A DNA stretch of 64,000 bases from SZUA-229 sp964531165 (GCA_964531165.1 CAZHEA010000006.1:1-64000), one strand, 5' to 3'. Positions 26,448 through 35,691 are shown, numbered from the stretch's first letter. Translations and numbers: made by a program. Notes: a model not told the origin generated them from the letters alone.

Positions 26448-27288
26448 TAAAACAAAAAAGCCAGTGTCCGGAAATCGTAAAGTGACAAGACAGGTTGGGC
26501 GAAAGTCCAGTGGTCAGGCGATGCGAGGAGAAAAAGTTAAAAAGCGCAATTTCACTAAAATAGCTAATCGTTTTAAAGAATTTCTGGTGTTGTTATGGCG
26601 CCCCAAACTAATATCCAGCGTAAGTGTTTTAGTATTTGGTTTGTTCATATATGAAAATGTGAATATGGATAATGTGTTACCAATAAAATTTATAAAGATT
26701 GAAGGTGAGTTTGCATTTTTAAATAAAGATCAGTTAGAGCGTCAAACAATACCGGTACTTAACGGTGGTTTTTTTAATGTGAATTTAGCAAATATTAGAA
26801 ATGAGTTAGTTGGTTTGCCATGGGTGGAAGATGTATCGGTTAGAAGGCAATGGCCAGATTCATTACAGGTTAGAGTCATTGAGCAGAAACCAGTGGTGTT
26901 ATGGGGAGAAAAAGCGCTGATTAGTGCAAAAGGAAAATTGTTTGAACCATCACAAAAGCCGGCATTAAATCTGCCGCAGTTGTCTGGCCCACAGGGTCAA
27001 CATGAAGTGATGTTGAAAGAGCTGGCACGCATGCAGGCATGGTTGCTGGAAACCGGATTACATATAAAACGCATAGAACTGAATGCAAGGCGTTCATGGA
27101 TATTAACCATGACAACAGGAATGCAATTACGACTGGGGCGAGAGCAAATGCATGAACGACTAAATCGTTTTGTTTCTGTATATAAAGAAACATTAGAAGC
27201 AGAAGTGTTAAAAAAATCGGCGCGTGAAATTAAATATATTGATATGCGATATACCAATGGCTTAGCTGTTGCCTGGAACGAGGCGTAA
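26440..27288 (+). CDS. ftsQ: Cell division protein FtsQ
   Basis: 282 residues. A long basic cytoplasmic tail of about 60 residues, one membrane helix (around residues 62-80, SVSVLVFGLFIYENV), then the POTRA domain (IKFIKIEGEFAFLNKDQLE, LPWVEDVSVRRQWPDSLQV) and the FtsQ beta domain with ARRSWILTMTTGMQLRLGRE. It links early and late divisome proteins through FtsBL. The ATG at 26440 overlaps ddlB by 8 bp. Confidence 0.93.
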   Translation: MFNKTKKPVSGNRKVTRQVGRKSSGQAMRGEKVKKRNFTKIANRFKEFLVLLWRPKLISSVSVLVFGLFIYENVNMDNVLPIKFIKIEGEFAFLNKDQLERQTIPVLNGGFFNVNLANIRNELVGLPWVEDVSVRRQWPDSLQVRVIEQKPVVLWGEKALISAKGKLFEPSQKPALNLPQLSGPQGQHEVMLKELARMQAWLLETGLHIKRIELNARRSWILTMTTGMQLRLGREQMHERLNRFVSVYKETLEAEVLKKSAREIKYIDMRYTNGLAVAWNEA

Positions 27289-27292
27289 CAAA

Positions 27293-28528
27293 ATGAATAA
27301 AAAAACAGATAAAAATTTAATTGTCGGATTGGATATCGGAACTTCAAAAGTGGTTGCGATAGTCGGTGAAATAACCACAGAAGGCGAGATTGAAATTATT
27401 GGTTTAGGTTCGCATCCATCGAAGGGGTTGAAAAAAGGTGTGGTGGTGAATATAGAGTCGACAGTGCAGTCGATTCAACGCGCAGTTGAAGAAGCTGAGT
27501 TGATGGCGGGCTGCCAGATTAATTCAGTTTACGCGGGTATAGCCGGTAGCCATATTAAAAGTATTAACTCACACGGTATTGTTGCTATTAAAGATCGTGA
27601 AGTTAGCGAAATGGATTTAGACCGGGTAATAGATGCAGCACGGGCGGTAGCTATTCCTGCTGATCAGAGAATTCTACATATACTTCCGCAGGAATTTATT
27701 ATTGATACGCAGGAAGGAATACGTGAACCGATAGGCATGTCCGGTGTGCGCCTGGAAGCCAAAGTGCACCTGGTTACCGGTGCTGTTGGGGCTGCTCAAA
27801 ACATTATTAAATGTGTACGGCGTTGCGGTTTGGAAGTTGATGACATTATTCTGGAACAGTTGGCATCAAGTTACTCAGTATTAACCGAGGATGAGAAAGA
27901 GCTGGGTGTGTGTCTGGTTGATATTGGTGGTGGTACTACTGATATTGCGGTGTTCTCGGAAGGTGCTATCAAACACACAGCAGTGATACCCATTGCCGGT
28001 GATCAGGTAACCAATGATATTGCAGTAGCCCTGCGTACACCAACCCAGTATGCGGACGAAATAAAAATTAAATATGCCTGTGCATTACGTCAGTTAGCTA
28101 ATGCAGATGAAACCATTGAGGTACCAAGTGTCGGCGATCGACCGCCGCGTAAGTTATCACGTCAAACTTTGGCAGAAGTGGTTGAGCCTCGTTACGATGA
28201 GTTGCTGAGCTTAGTGCAGGCGGAATTAAGAAAAAGTGGTTTCGAAGATATTATTGCTGCGGGCATTGTAATGACCGGCGGCAGTTCAAAAATGGATGGT
28301 GTTGTGGATTTAGCAGAAGAAATTTTCCACATGCCGGTACGCCTCGGTTCTCCGCAGTATGTGAGTGGTTTATCCGATGTGGTATCTAATCCAATACACG
28401 CAACCGGCGTGGGTTTGTTGTTATTTGGAGAGCAGCACCAAAGCGGCGGTACTCAATATTTCTCAAATGAAGGGGGCATGAAAGGCACATGGGAACGAAT
28501 GAAAAACTGGTTCCAGGGGAACTTTTAA
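27293..28528 (+). CDS. ftsA: Cell division protein FtsA
   Basis: 411 residues. Actin-like ATPase that tethers FtsZ to the membrane. Motifs: LIVGLDIGTSKVVAIVGE, GIAGSHIKS, CLVDIGGGTTDIAVF, GIVMTGGSSKMDGV; C-terminal amphipathic helix GTWERMKNWFQGNF is the membrane anchor. The ATG at 27293 is used, with GAGG upstream; an in-frame TTG at 27269 inside ftsQ would add eight residues not seen in the family. 4-bp gap after ftsQ. Confidence 0.96.
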   Translation: MNKKTDKNLIVGLDIGTSKVVAIVGEITTEGEIEIIGLGSHPSKGLKKGVVVNIESTVQSIQRAVEEAELMAGCQINSVYAGIAGSHIKSINSHGIVAIKDREVSEMDLDRVIDAARAVAIPADQRILHILPQEFIIDTQEGIREPIGMSGVRLEAKVHLVTGAVGAAQNIIKCVRRCGLEVDDIILEQLASSYSVLTEDEKELGVCLVDIGGGTTDIAVFSEGAIKHTAVIPIAGDQVTNDIAVALRTPTQYADEIKIKYACALRQLANADETIEVPSVGDRPPRKLSRQTLAEVVEPRYDELLSLVQAELRKSGFEDIIAAGIVMTGGSSKMDGVVDLAEEIFHMPVRLGSPQYVSGLSDVVSNPIHATGVGLLLFGEQHQSGGTQYFSNEGGMKGTWERMKNWFQGNF

Positions 28529-28542
28529 AGACGACGAAAATG

Positions 28543-28567
28543 CCACCCGAAATTAATGTTTGGGTGG
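28543..28567 (+). promoter_or_regulatory. Stem-loop between ftsA and ftsZ
   Basis: CCACCC-G-AAA pairs with TTTGGGTGG across a 6-nt loop (9 bp, one bulged G). No T tract follows, so it is not a terminator. It lies in the only gap above 100 bp in the cluster, 73 bp before ftsZ, and could be an mRNA processing or stability element. Confidence 0.45.
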
Positions 28568-28640
28568 AACGAAATATAAAAAATAATGGCTGGACAAAAT
28601 TACATTGTCTGACAAATAAAATAAATGAGGAGATAGCATA

Positions 28641-29777
28641 ATGTTTGAATTGATGGATTCAGTTGCTCAAGACGCAGTCATAAAAGTGGTTGGTGTTGGC
28701 GGCGGCGGTGGCAATGCAGTTACGCATATGATGTCTACAGGAATAGAAGGTGTTGATTTTATTTGCGCAAATACCGATGCCCAGGCACTGACGAAAATCA
28801 GTGGTGCGACATCATTACAAATAGGCACGAATATTACAAAAGGTTTAGGCGCAGGTGCTAACCCGGATGTCGGGCGTCAGGCCGCATTAGAAGATCGTGA
28901 ACGCATTCAGGAGATTATTATGGGTGCGGATATGATTTTTGTTACTGCGGGTATGGGCGGCGGCACCGGCACCGGTGCCGCACCGGTTGTTGCACAAATT
29001 GCCAGAGATATGGGCATACTTTGTGTAGGCGTTGTGACTAAGCCGTTTGTATTTGAGGGTGCGAATCGCATGAAGATTGCACAGCAGGGCATTCAGGAGT
29101 TAAGTCAGCATGTAGATTCTTTAATTACCATTCCAAACGATAAACTGTTGAGTGTTTATGGTCGTGAATTTGACTTAATGAATGCTTTTAATGGTGCTAA
29201 TGATGTACTGCATAATGCCGTACAGGGTATCACCGAGCTGATCACTCATCCGGGTGTTATTAATGTCGATTTCGCTGACGTACGTACGGTGATGTCACAA
29301 AACGGTATGGGCATGATGGGTTCTGGCTTAGCGACGGGTGAAAATCGTGCAAGCCTGGCGGCAGAAGCAGCAGTTGCCAGCCCATTATTAGAAGATGTCA
29401 ATATTGCAGGTGCTCGCGGTATTCTGGTGAATGTTACCGGCACTAATTTAACACTGGGTGAGTTTGAAGATATCGGTGCAATCATTAGCTCGTTTGCTTC
29501 TGATGAAGCGATTGTTGTTATGGGAACTGCAATTGATCCGGATTTAGAGGATGAATTACGCGTCACCGTAGTGGCAACAGGATTAGGGCATCAGGTACAG
29601 AATCTGACTAAAGACCCGATGAAAATTGTTAAGCGTACAACAACCGGTGATGTGGATTATGGTGATTATGATAAGCCGACCATTCAGCGTAATAAAGCAG
29701 CAGGCGATGGACTAAGTGCTTCGCTGGATGACGATATGCTGGATATCCCTGCATTTTTACGACGTCAGGCGGATTAA
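28641..29777 (+). CDS. ftsZ: Cell division GTPase FtsZ
   Basis: 378 residues. Tubulin homologue forming the Z ring. Seen: IKVVGVGGGGGNAVTHM, the GTP-binding signature AGMGGGTGTGAAPVVA, LVNVTGTNLTLGEFEDIG and the conserved C-terminal peptide DIPAFLRRQAD that binds FtsA, ZipA and ZapD (zapD is at 38336). Strong ribosome-binding site GAGGAG before the ATG at 28641. Last gene of the dcw cluster. Confidence 0.98.
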   Translation: MFELMDSVAQDAVIKVVGVGGGGGNAVTHMMSTGIEGVDFICANTDAQALTKISGATSLQIGTNITKGLGAGANPDVGRQAALEDRERIQEIIMGADMIFVTAGMGGGTGTGAAPVVAQIARDMGILCVGVVTKPFVFEGANRMKIAQQGIQELSQHVDSLITIPNDKLLSVYGREFDLMNAFNGANDVLHNAVQGITELITHPGVINVDFADVRTVMSQNGMGMMGSGLATGENRASLAAEAAVASPLLEDVNIAGARGILVNVTGTNLTLGEFEDIGAIISSFASDEAIVVMGTAIDPDLEDELRVTVVATGLGHQVQNLTKDPMKIVKRTTTGDVDYGDYDKPTIQRNKAAGDGLSASLDDDMLDIPAFLRRQAD

Positions 29778-29884
29778 ACTTTCTATGATATAAAGTGTCA
29801 GTTAATAGCAGCAAGACAGGTATTGAAGTTAATGTAACATCTAAAATATGTGCGCGAGATTCATGTTTTATCTGTATATTTGCC

Positions 29885-29940
29885 TATAATACTTGTCTAG
29901 CAGGATAATATGTTCAAATTATGACAAAACCATGTATAAT
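29885..29940 (+). promoter_or_regulatory. Candidate lpxC promoters in the ftsZ-lpxC gap
   Basis: Two perfect TATAAT hexamers, at 29885-29890 and 29935-29940, lie in the 253-bp gap. Both have weak -35 matches at normal spacing. They would give lpxC leaders of roughly 85-140 nt. No terminator is visible after ftsZ, so read-through may also supply lpxC. Confidence 0.5.
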
Positions 29941-30030
29941 CTGTGCAAATTTTCCCCAGCTAGGCAATGTTGAGATTTATCGCTTTGCTTTAGTGCCGCC
30001 ATAAAATGGCCTTTATTTAGGAATATTGAC

Positions 30031-30942
30031 TTGATTTGTCAACGCACCATTAAAAATGTAATTCGTGCAACCGGTGTTGGTTTGCACACAGGTAACAAAG
30101 TTTACCTGACTCTGCGCCCGGCTATGCCTGATACGGGCATTGTGTTTCGACGTGTAGATTTAGATCAGCCAGTAGATATTCACGCCAAAGCGGAGAATGT
30201 TTGCGATACCAAGTTGTCAACTACGATTGGTGAAAACGGTGTAAAAGTCTCTACTGTTGAGCATTTATTATCAGCTATGGCAGGTTTGGGAATTGATAAT
30301 GCATATGTTGATGTGAGTGCTGGCGAAGTGCCAATTATGGATGGCAGTTCAGGTCCATTTGTATTTTTATTGCAATCGGCAGGTATTGTTGAGCAGAAAG
30401 TCGCAAAGCGTTTTATCCGAATCAAAAAAGAAATTTTAGTTGAAGAAGAAGGAAAATGGGCGAAATTCGAACCATTTGAAGGCTTTAAAGTCGCTTTTAC
30501 AATTGATTTTAATCACCCGGTTTTTAATGGGTCGCCTCAGAAAGCGGAAATAGACTTTTCTTCAACCTCATTTGTAAAAGAAGTTAGTCGTGCCCGTACA
30601 TTCGGCTTTATGAGTGATTTCGAAAAACTTCGTGAAAATAATCTTGCACTTGGTGCAAGCCTCGACAATGCCATTGGTGTTGATGATTTTCGAGTATTAA
30701 ATGAAGATGGCCTGAGATATCAGGATGAATTTGTAAAGCATAAGATACTGGATGCCATTGGTGATTTGTATTTATTGGGGCATAGCTTAATCGGTGCTTA
30801 TTCGGGTTTCCGTTCAGGGCATGGGCTTAATAATGCCCTGCTGAAAAGTCTGATCGCGAATACTGATGCATGGGAAGAAGTGACATTTGAAGATGAAGCT
30901 GCAGTATCGCCTATTTCATATTCTAAGCCGGTACATGCATAG
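30031..30942 (+). CDS. lpxC: UDP-3-O-acyl-N-acetylglucosamine deacetylase LpxC
   Basis: 303 residues. Zinc enzyme of the committed step of lipid A synthesis. Seen: ATGVGLHTGNKVYLTLRPA, STVEHLLSAMAGLGIDNA (zinc histidine), PIMDGSSGPFVF, SRARTFGFMSDFEKL, ASLDNAIGVDD and the HKILDAIGDLYLLG block with the second histidine and aspartate. The start is TTG at 30031, preceded by AGGAA at 7 bp; this gives MICQRTIKNVI, matching the family N-terminus. A TTG start may keep expression low. Confidence 0.96.
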   Translation: MICQRTIKNVIRATGVGLHTGNKVYLTLRPAMPDTGIVFRRVDLDQPVDIHAKAENVCDTKLSTTIGENGVKVSTVEHLLSAMAGLGIDNAYVDVSAGEVPIMDGSSGPFVFLLQSAGIVEQKVAKRFIRIKKEILVEEEGKWAKFEPFEGFKVAFTIDFNHPVFNGSPQKAEIDFSSTSFVKEVSRARTFGFMSDFEKLRENNLALGASLDNAIGVDDFRVLNEDGLRYQDEFVKHKILDAIGDLYLLGHSLIGAYSGFRSGHGLNNALLKSLIANTDAWEEVTFEDEAAVSPISYSKPVHA

Positions 30943-30964
30943 TCGTTAATTAATATATATGATT

Positions 30965-31008
30965 CCATTAAAAAAGCCCCGAATGAAAGTTCAGGGCTTT
31001 TTTAATGG
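30965..31008. terminator. Bidirectional Rho-independent terminator
   Basis: CCATTAAAAAAGCCC(C)GAA pairs with TTC(A)GGGCTTTTTTAATGG around a 6-nt loop. The GC core is flanked by A and T tracts on both sides, so it can end lpxC on the plus strand and dciA on the minus strand. Confidence 0.92.
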
Positions 31009-31034
31009 AGCTGATTTTATGTGACCTTAAGCGG

Positions 31035-31448
31035 TTAGTGCTTTTTATGTCGTGAAAGCTTTAATAAGGCAGCCTGCAAATCGGGATCCGAAACACAATT
31101 TGCGGTTGATTCTATTAAATTTGCATTTTTCTCGCTCAAAGTACGAAATACCGGTGGTTTTTCTTCAATTGTGCGTTTTTCGGGAGTCAATCTCAGAGTA
31201 ACCCGATTAAGTTTTATACCAGCATGCTGGTGCAGGGCTTCAAGTATTGTGTGACTGTACATGCGTAGGCGGGTTTGCCAAACCGGGGAATCGGTTAATA
31301 TAATTAACTGGTTGTCACGAATATCGGCAATTTCCATATGATCATGGCAATCAATGGGCAGTGAGATTTTGACGGCACGATTCAGGCGGGTTAATTCTTG
31401 TGCCTTTTTTCTAAATTTAAGGCTTAGTTTTTCGGTGATTTTGTCCAT
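31035..31448 (-). CDS. dciA: DciA-like DUF721 protein (replicative helicase operator)
   Basis: 137 residues with the DUF721 / DciA core: IADIRDNQLIILTDSPVWQTRLRMYSH split by conserved W and R positions, then LEALHQHAGIKLNRVTLRL. DciA is the ancestral partner that helps load DnaB helicase in bacteria without DnaC. Its place between lpxC and secA is the usual one in Pseudomonas-type gammaproteobacteria. The N-terminus is helical and basic. ATG at 31448; shares the bidirectional terminator with lpxC. Confidence 0.8.
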   Translation of the reverse strand: MDKITEKLSLKFRKKAQELTRLNRAVKISLPIDCHDHMEIADIRDNQLIILTDSPVWQTRLRMYSHTILEALHQHAGIKLNRVTLRLTPEKRTIEEKPPVFRTLSEKNANLIESTANCVSDPDLQAALLKLSRHKKH

Positions 31449-31558
31449 TGTATTCAGTTTACAGGCAATTTTTATTTTAAAAGGCAGGCAAAAGCTTGTG
31501 CTTTGTCTAGTTTATGTCAAAATCACCTGTTCGAGTGAATTATTTTTATAGTTTAACC

Positions 31559-31587
31559 TGTTATGCAGTCGTATAAACTACTATAAT
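31559..31587 (+). promoter_or_regulatory. Candidate promoter of the M23 peptidase gene
   Basis: TATAAT at 31582-31587 stands 47 bp before the ATG at 31635; the -35 region is weak (CTGTTA / TGTTAT near 31559). The divergent dciA gene begins at 31448. Confidence 0.4.
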
Positions 31588-31634
31588 TTATAAGTTGTTC
31601 TTAAGGTTATACATTAACATTAAAGTTTTGATGC

Positions 31635-32537
31635 ATGGATATTATATTATTAAGTAAATTTCGAGGTAGGCCGTGCCGTGTTCAAATCGGCAGCCCGCTT
31701 CAGTTAATGATGTTGTCAGTATTTGCACTTTTGTTTTCTGCGACACTAGGCTTACTTGGCTATTGGGCTGGTCAGTCTCAGGCATCTTCTTCAAATGTTG
31801 TGTCTCTTCAGCAGGAAATCAGATTACAACGTCAGCTGATTGATCAAACCCGTTTTAATGCCCGTGCTGATATAGATGCACTTGCAGCACGGTTGGGTGA
31901 GATACAGGCACATGCAATGCGTCTTAATGCTCTCGGGCAGAAACTGGTCAGTATTGCCAAACTGGACCGAGGGGAGTTCAATTTTGAGCAGGCACCCGGT
32001 TTAGGTGGGCCGGATGAGCCGGGTTTACAGGAAATGGACTTTGGTAGCGAGATTGATTCGGTTATTGCTGAACTTGAAGATCGTGAATTACAGTTAAATG
32101 TTTTAGAAAATATTCTTATAAGTAGTCATATGCAGGTTGAGGTATTTCCTGCAGGCCGGCCGATAAAACGCGGCTGGATCTCATCATACTATGGTACGCG
32201 TACTAACCCGTTTAGCGGCAAGCTGCAATTCCATAAGGGAATGGACTTTGCCGCCAAATCAGGTTCTGATGTACTGGCAGTGGCCGGTGGTGTGGTTACC
32301 TGGTCGAGTAAACGCTATGGTTATGGAAACCTGGTAGAAATTAATCATGGAAATGGTTACGTCACTCGATATGGGCATAATAAAACCAACCTGGTTACGG
32401 TGGGTGATACAGTGAAAAAAGGTCAGATTATTTCTCTTATGGGATCAACCGGGCGCTCTACCGGACCGCATGTGCATTTTGAAGTTATTAAAAATGGCAG
32501 GCAGATTAATCCACAAAAATTCGTTCAACGTCGCTGA
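31635..32537 (+). CDS. M23 (LytM) family cell-wall peptidase, membrane anchored
   Basis: 300 residues. One N-terminal membrane helix (residues 25-48, LMMLSVFALLFSATLGLLGYW), a coiled-coil stretch (residues 55-105), and a C-terminal LytM domain. Zinc ligands and catalytic histidine are intact: FHKGMDFAAKSG, YGNLVEINHGNGYVTRYGH and STGPHVHFEV. It is therefore probably an active D,D-endopeptidase on peptidoglycan, unlike degenerate EnvC/NlpD factors. A gene of this type between lpxC and secA is common in the group. ATG at 31635. Confidence 0.87.
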   Translation: MDIILLSKFRGRPCRVQIGSPLQLMMLSVFALLFSATLGLLGYWAGQSQASSSNVVSLQQEIRLQRQLIDQTRFNARADIDALAARLGEIQAHAMRLNALGQKLVSIAKLDRGEFNFEQAPGLGGPDEPGLQEMDFGSEIDSVIAELEDRELQLNVLENILISSHMQVEVFPAGRPIKRGWISSYYGTRTNPFSGKLQFHKGMDFAAKSGSDVLAVAGGVVTWSSKRYGYGNLVEINHGNGYVTRYGHNKTNLVTVGDTVKKGQIISLMGSTGRSTGPHVHFEVIKNGRQINPQKFVQRR

Positions 32538-32659
32538 AGCAACTCAGGTTGCTCCTGTGGAGGCCTGACTTTTCGTTTAAAAATGGACACTTACACCTTG
32601 TAAGCTCACATTTTTCGCCTTGATTCAGAGTCTCGCAGGCGCAACCTGAGACGTTTCAG
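32534..32659. repeat. ERIC-like 126-bp imperfect palindromic element
   Basis: Outer arms 32534-32557 and 32636-32659 match as inverted repeats in 20 of 24 positions (core CTCAGGTTGC / GCAACCTGAG). The centre adds a second set: AAAAATG / CATTTTT and CTTACA / TGTAAG with a 3-nt loop. It begins at the last codons of the M23 gene. The size and nested symmetry resemble ERIC or MITE-type intergenic elements, though the sequence is not the ERIC consensus. Only one copy is in this window. Confidence 0.6.
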
Positions 32660-32966
32660 TATAGTAATACTCTGTTCAATCCTCCAGTTTATTGTTGGTG
32701 AGCATATGCTTGATCAACATCGGGGACAGACCACCGCTTTCTGGTGCACTGCCCCCTTATTGATTCCATCGGAATGAATCGAAGCTATATATCTAAAATC
32801 TGAATTCAAAATACCGAATTAATAAATTTCCATAAAACGCTTAATAAAACCTTAATTAAACCCCTTTATATTCAATTATTTGTGCACTTGCCCTTAAGCA
32901 AAAGGGCTTTATGGGGCATAATACAGCCTCACTTTTTTAGTAAAACAGTAGTTATAAGGACTCACG
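32538..32966. other. 429-bp intergenic region before secA, rich in palindromes
   Basis: No gene is visible. It contains a 126-bp imperfect palindrome (32534-32659), a second hairpin with a GGGGACAGACC word (32722-32754), a GCCCTT/AAGGGC hairpin at 32890-32907, and a CATAAT hexamer at 32917-32922 that may be the -10 of the secA promoter. No secM-like reading frame is seen. Confidence 0.6.
32722..32754. repeat. REP-like hairpin with GGGGACAGACC motif
   Basis: GGGG-A-CAG-AC-CACC pairs with GGTG-CA-CTG-CCCC around a 7-nt loop. The word GGGGACAGACCAC resembles palindromes I associate with REP elements mobilised by RAYT (Y1 transposase) proteins in gammaproteobacteria; that link is from memory, and no transposase gene is present. 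Confidence 0.4.
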
Positions 32967-35690
32967 ATGGCATCCACCGTAATGCGAAAGATTTTTGGTA
33001 GTCGTAATGATCGACAGGTTAAAAAATATCGCAAAATTGTTAAAAATATTAATATTCTAGAGCCGGAGTTGGAAGCTCTGAATGATGAGCAGCTGGGTGC
33101 TAAGACGGTAGAGTACAGAGAACGATATGCACAGGGCGAATCGTTAGAGGACTTACTTCCGGAAGCTTTTGCAGTGGTTCGTGAAGCCAGTAAGCGTGTA
33201 TTGGGTATGCGCCATTTTGATGTGCAGATGATTGGTGGCATCGTCTTACATAATGGCAACATTGCTGAAATGCGTACCGGTGAAGGTAAAACATTAGTGG
33301 CAACGCTGGCGGTATACCTAAATGCCTTATCTTCAAAAGGTGTACATGTTATTACGGTGAATGACTATCTTGCAACGCGTGATGCGGGCTGGATGGGCAA
33401 AATTTATGCATTTTTAGGTTTAAGTACGGGTGTTGTGGTTTCAGGTATGGACCCGCTGGCAAAGAAGCAGGCTTATGAATCGGATATTACTTACGGTACC
33501 AACAATGAATTCGGCTTTGATTATCTGCGCGATAATATGGCATTCAGTGCTGAAGAGAAAGTCCAGAGAGAATTAAACTTTGCCGTAATCGATGAAGTTG
33601 ACTCGATATTAATCGATGAGGCACGTACGCCACTTATTATCTCCGGCCCGACTAATGATAATTCAGAGCTATACATCAAGTTTAATGAGCTGGTAAAAGA
33701 GCTAGAGCAGGGTGAAGAGGCAGAAACCAAAGAAGAAGAGCCGACGGGTGACTACACGGTAGATGAAAAAAACAAGCAGGTGCATATCACTGAGCAGGGC
33801 CATGAAAAAGTAGAAGAGCTGCTGATTCGTGAAAAAATACTGGATGAAAATGACAGTTTATATAGTGCAACCAATATAAATTTAATCCATTACTTAACGG
33901 CCTGTATTCGTGCAAATGTTTTATTTCAGAAAGACGTTAGCTATATCATTCAGGATGGAAAAATTGTTATTGTTGATGAATTTACCGGTCGTACTATGGA
34001 AGGGCGTCGCTGGTCTGATGGTTTGCATCAGGCGATTGAAGCTAAGGAAGGCGTACAGATAGAAAATGAAAATCAAACTTTAGCATCAATTACATTCCAG
34101 AATTACTTCCGGTTATATGAAAAATTATCCGGCATGACCGGTACCGCTGATACGGAAGCCTTTGAGTTTCAGTCTATATATAACCTTGAAGTTATGGTGA
34201 TTCCGACAAATCTTGAAGTAGCCAGGAAAGACCATGGCGATTTAATCTTCCTGTCGGTAGAAGAAAAATTTAATGCAATTGCTGAAGACGTAAAAGATTG
34301 TATTGAACGTAAGCAGCCGGTGCTGGTGGGTACAGCTTCAATCGAAGCTTCCGAGCATTTATCCAGTTTGTTAAGCAAGCTGGAAGTTAAGCATAATGTT
34401 TTAAATGCAAAGCAGCACGAACGTGAAGCAAAAATTATTGCGGAAGCGGGTATGCCCGGCGCAGTGACCATTGCTACGAATATGGCGGGACGTGGTACCG
34501 ATATTGTTCTGGGTGGTAATCTGGATATAGAATTAGAAGAGAAAGGTGAGCTATCGGATGCTGAAAAGCAGGAGTTTACGCAGCAGTGGCAGCAAAGACA
34601 TAATGAAGTTTTAGAATCCGGTGGTTTGCATGTAATCGGTAGTGAACGTCATGAATCACGGCGCATAGATAATCAGCTACGTGGTCGCTCAGGTCGTCAG
34701 GGTGATGCAGGGTCAACCCGTTTTTATCTGTCATTACAGGATGATTTAATGCGTATTTTTGCATCCGATAAAATGTCAGGTTTAATGAAAAAGCTTGGTA
34801 TGGAAGAGGGTGAAGCGATTGAGCATCCCTGGGTCTCACGAGCAATTGAAAATGCACAACGTAAAGTTGAGGGTCACAACTTCGATATTCGCAAACAGTT
34901 ACTTGAATATGATGATGTTGCAAATGATCAGCGTAAAGTGGTTTACCAGCAACGTAATGAGATGATGGAAGAAAGTGACTTAAGCGAAATCATTATCTCA
35001 ATACGTGAAGATGTTGTTAATACTCTGGTGACGAATTATGTACCACCGGGAACGATGGAAGAACAATGGGATATCGATAGTCTGGTCAAAGCACTGGAAG
35101 ATGAAACCGCTCAAAAATTTGATATTCAAAAGTGGCTTGATGACGATGATCAGTTAAATGAATATCTGCTGCCTGAAAAAGTAACGCAAGAGCTGGTAAG
35201 TATTTACAAAGAAAAAGAAAATGCAATTGGTGTAGAGGAATTACGCCGATTTGAAAAATATATATTATTACAGGTACTGGACTCTCACTGGAAAGAGCAT
35301 TTAGCGGCAATGGATTATTTACGTCAGAGTATTAATTTACGGGCAATGGCGCAAAAAAATCCAAAGCAGGAATATAAGCGTGAATCATTTGAAATGTTCA
35401 GTGAGATGCTTGAACAGATAAAACAGGAAGTGATGTCAACTTTATCGCGAGTAGAAATACGCTCGCAGGAAGAGATTGACGAATTAGAGCGTCAGCAACA
35501 AATGCCAACGGATGTGAATTATGAACATGCGCAAGCATCGTTACAAAGTAATGATGCGGAGGCATCTTCAGAAGATCAGCCAGAGCCACATCAGCCATTT
35601 GTCAGAAATGATAAAAAAATCGGCCGTAATGATCCGTGTTATTGCGGTTCGGGTAAAAAATTCAAACAATGTCATGGAAAATTAAGTTGA
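32967..35690 (+). CDS. secA: Preprotein translocase ATPase SecA
   Basis: 907 residues. DEAD-type motor that drives Sec-dependent export. Seen: MRTGEGKTLVATLAVYLNAL (Walker A), VIDEVDSILIDEARTPLIIS (Walker B), the preprotein-crosslinking region, TNMAGRGTDIVLGGNL, GSERHESRRIDNQLRGRSGR, and the zinc-binding SEC-C tail CYCGSGKKFKQCH. Full length. A short acidic insertion EEAETKEEEPTGDY lies in the first nucleotide-binding half. ATG at 32967 preceded by AAGGA. argJ follows after 1 bp. Confidence 0.98.
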   Translation: MASTVMRKIFGSRNDRQVKKYRKIVKNINILEPELEALNDEQLGAKTVEYRERYAQGESLEDLLPEAFAVVREASKRVLGMRHFDVQMIGGIVLHNGNIAEMRTGEGKTLVATLAVYLNALSSKGVHVITVNDYLATRDAGWMGKIYAFLGLSTGVVVSGMDPLAKKQAYESDITYGTNNEFGFDYLRDNMAFSAEEKVQRELNFAVIDEVDSILIDEARTPLIISGPTNDNSELYIKFNELVKELEQGEEAETKEEEPTGDYTVDEKNKQVHITEQGHEKVEELLIREKILDENDSLYSATNINLIHYLTACIRANVLFQKDVSYIIQDGKIVIVDEFTGRTMEGRRWSDGLHQAIEAKEGVQIENENQTLASITFQNYFRLYEKLSGMTGTADTEAFEFQSIYNLEVMVIPTNLEVARKDHGDLIFLSVEEKFNAIAEDVKDCIERKQPVLVGTASIEASEHLSSLLSKLEVKHNVLNAKQHEREAKIIAEAGMPGAVTIATNMAGRGTDIVLGGNLDIELEEKGELSDAEKQEFTQQWQQRHNEVLESGGLHVIGSERHESRRIDNQLRGRSGRQGDAGSTRFYLSLQDDLMRIFASDKMSGLMKKLGMEEGEAIEHPWVSRAIENAQRKVEGHNFDIRKQLLEYDDVANDQRKVVYQQRNEMMEESDLSEIIISIREDVVNTLVTNYVPPGTMEEQWDIDSLVKALEDETAQKFDIQKWLDDDDQLNEYLLPEKVTQELVSIYKEKENAIGVEELRRFEKYILLQVLDSHWKEHLAAMDYLRQSINLRAMAQKNPKQEYKRESFEMFSEMLEQIKQEVMSTLSRVEIRSQEEIDELERQQQMPTDVNYEHAQASLQSNDAEASSEDQPEPHQPFVRNDKKIGRNDPCYCGSGKKFKQCHGKLS

Positions 35691-35691
35691 T

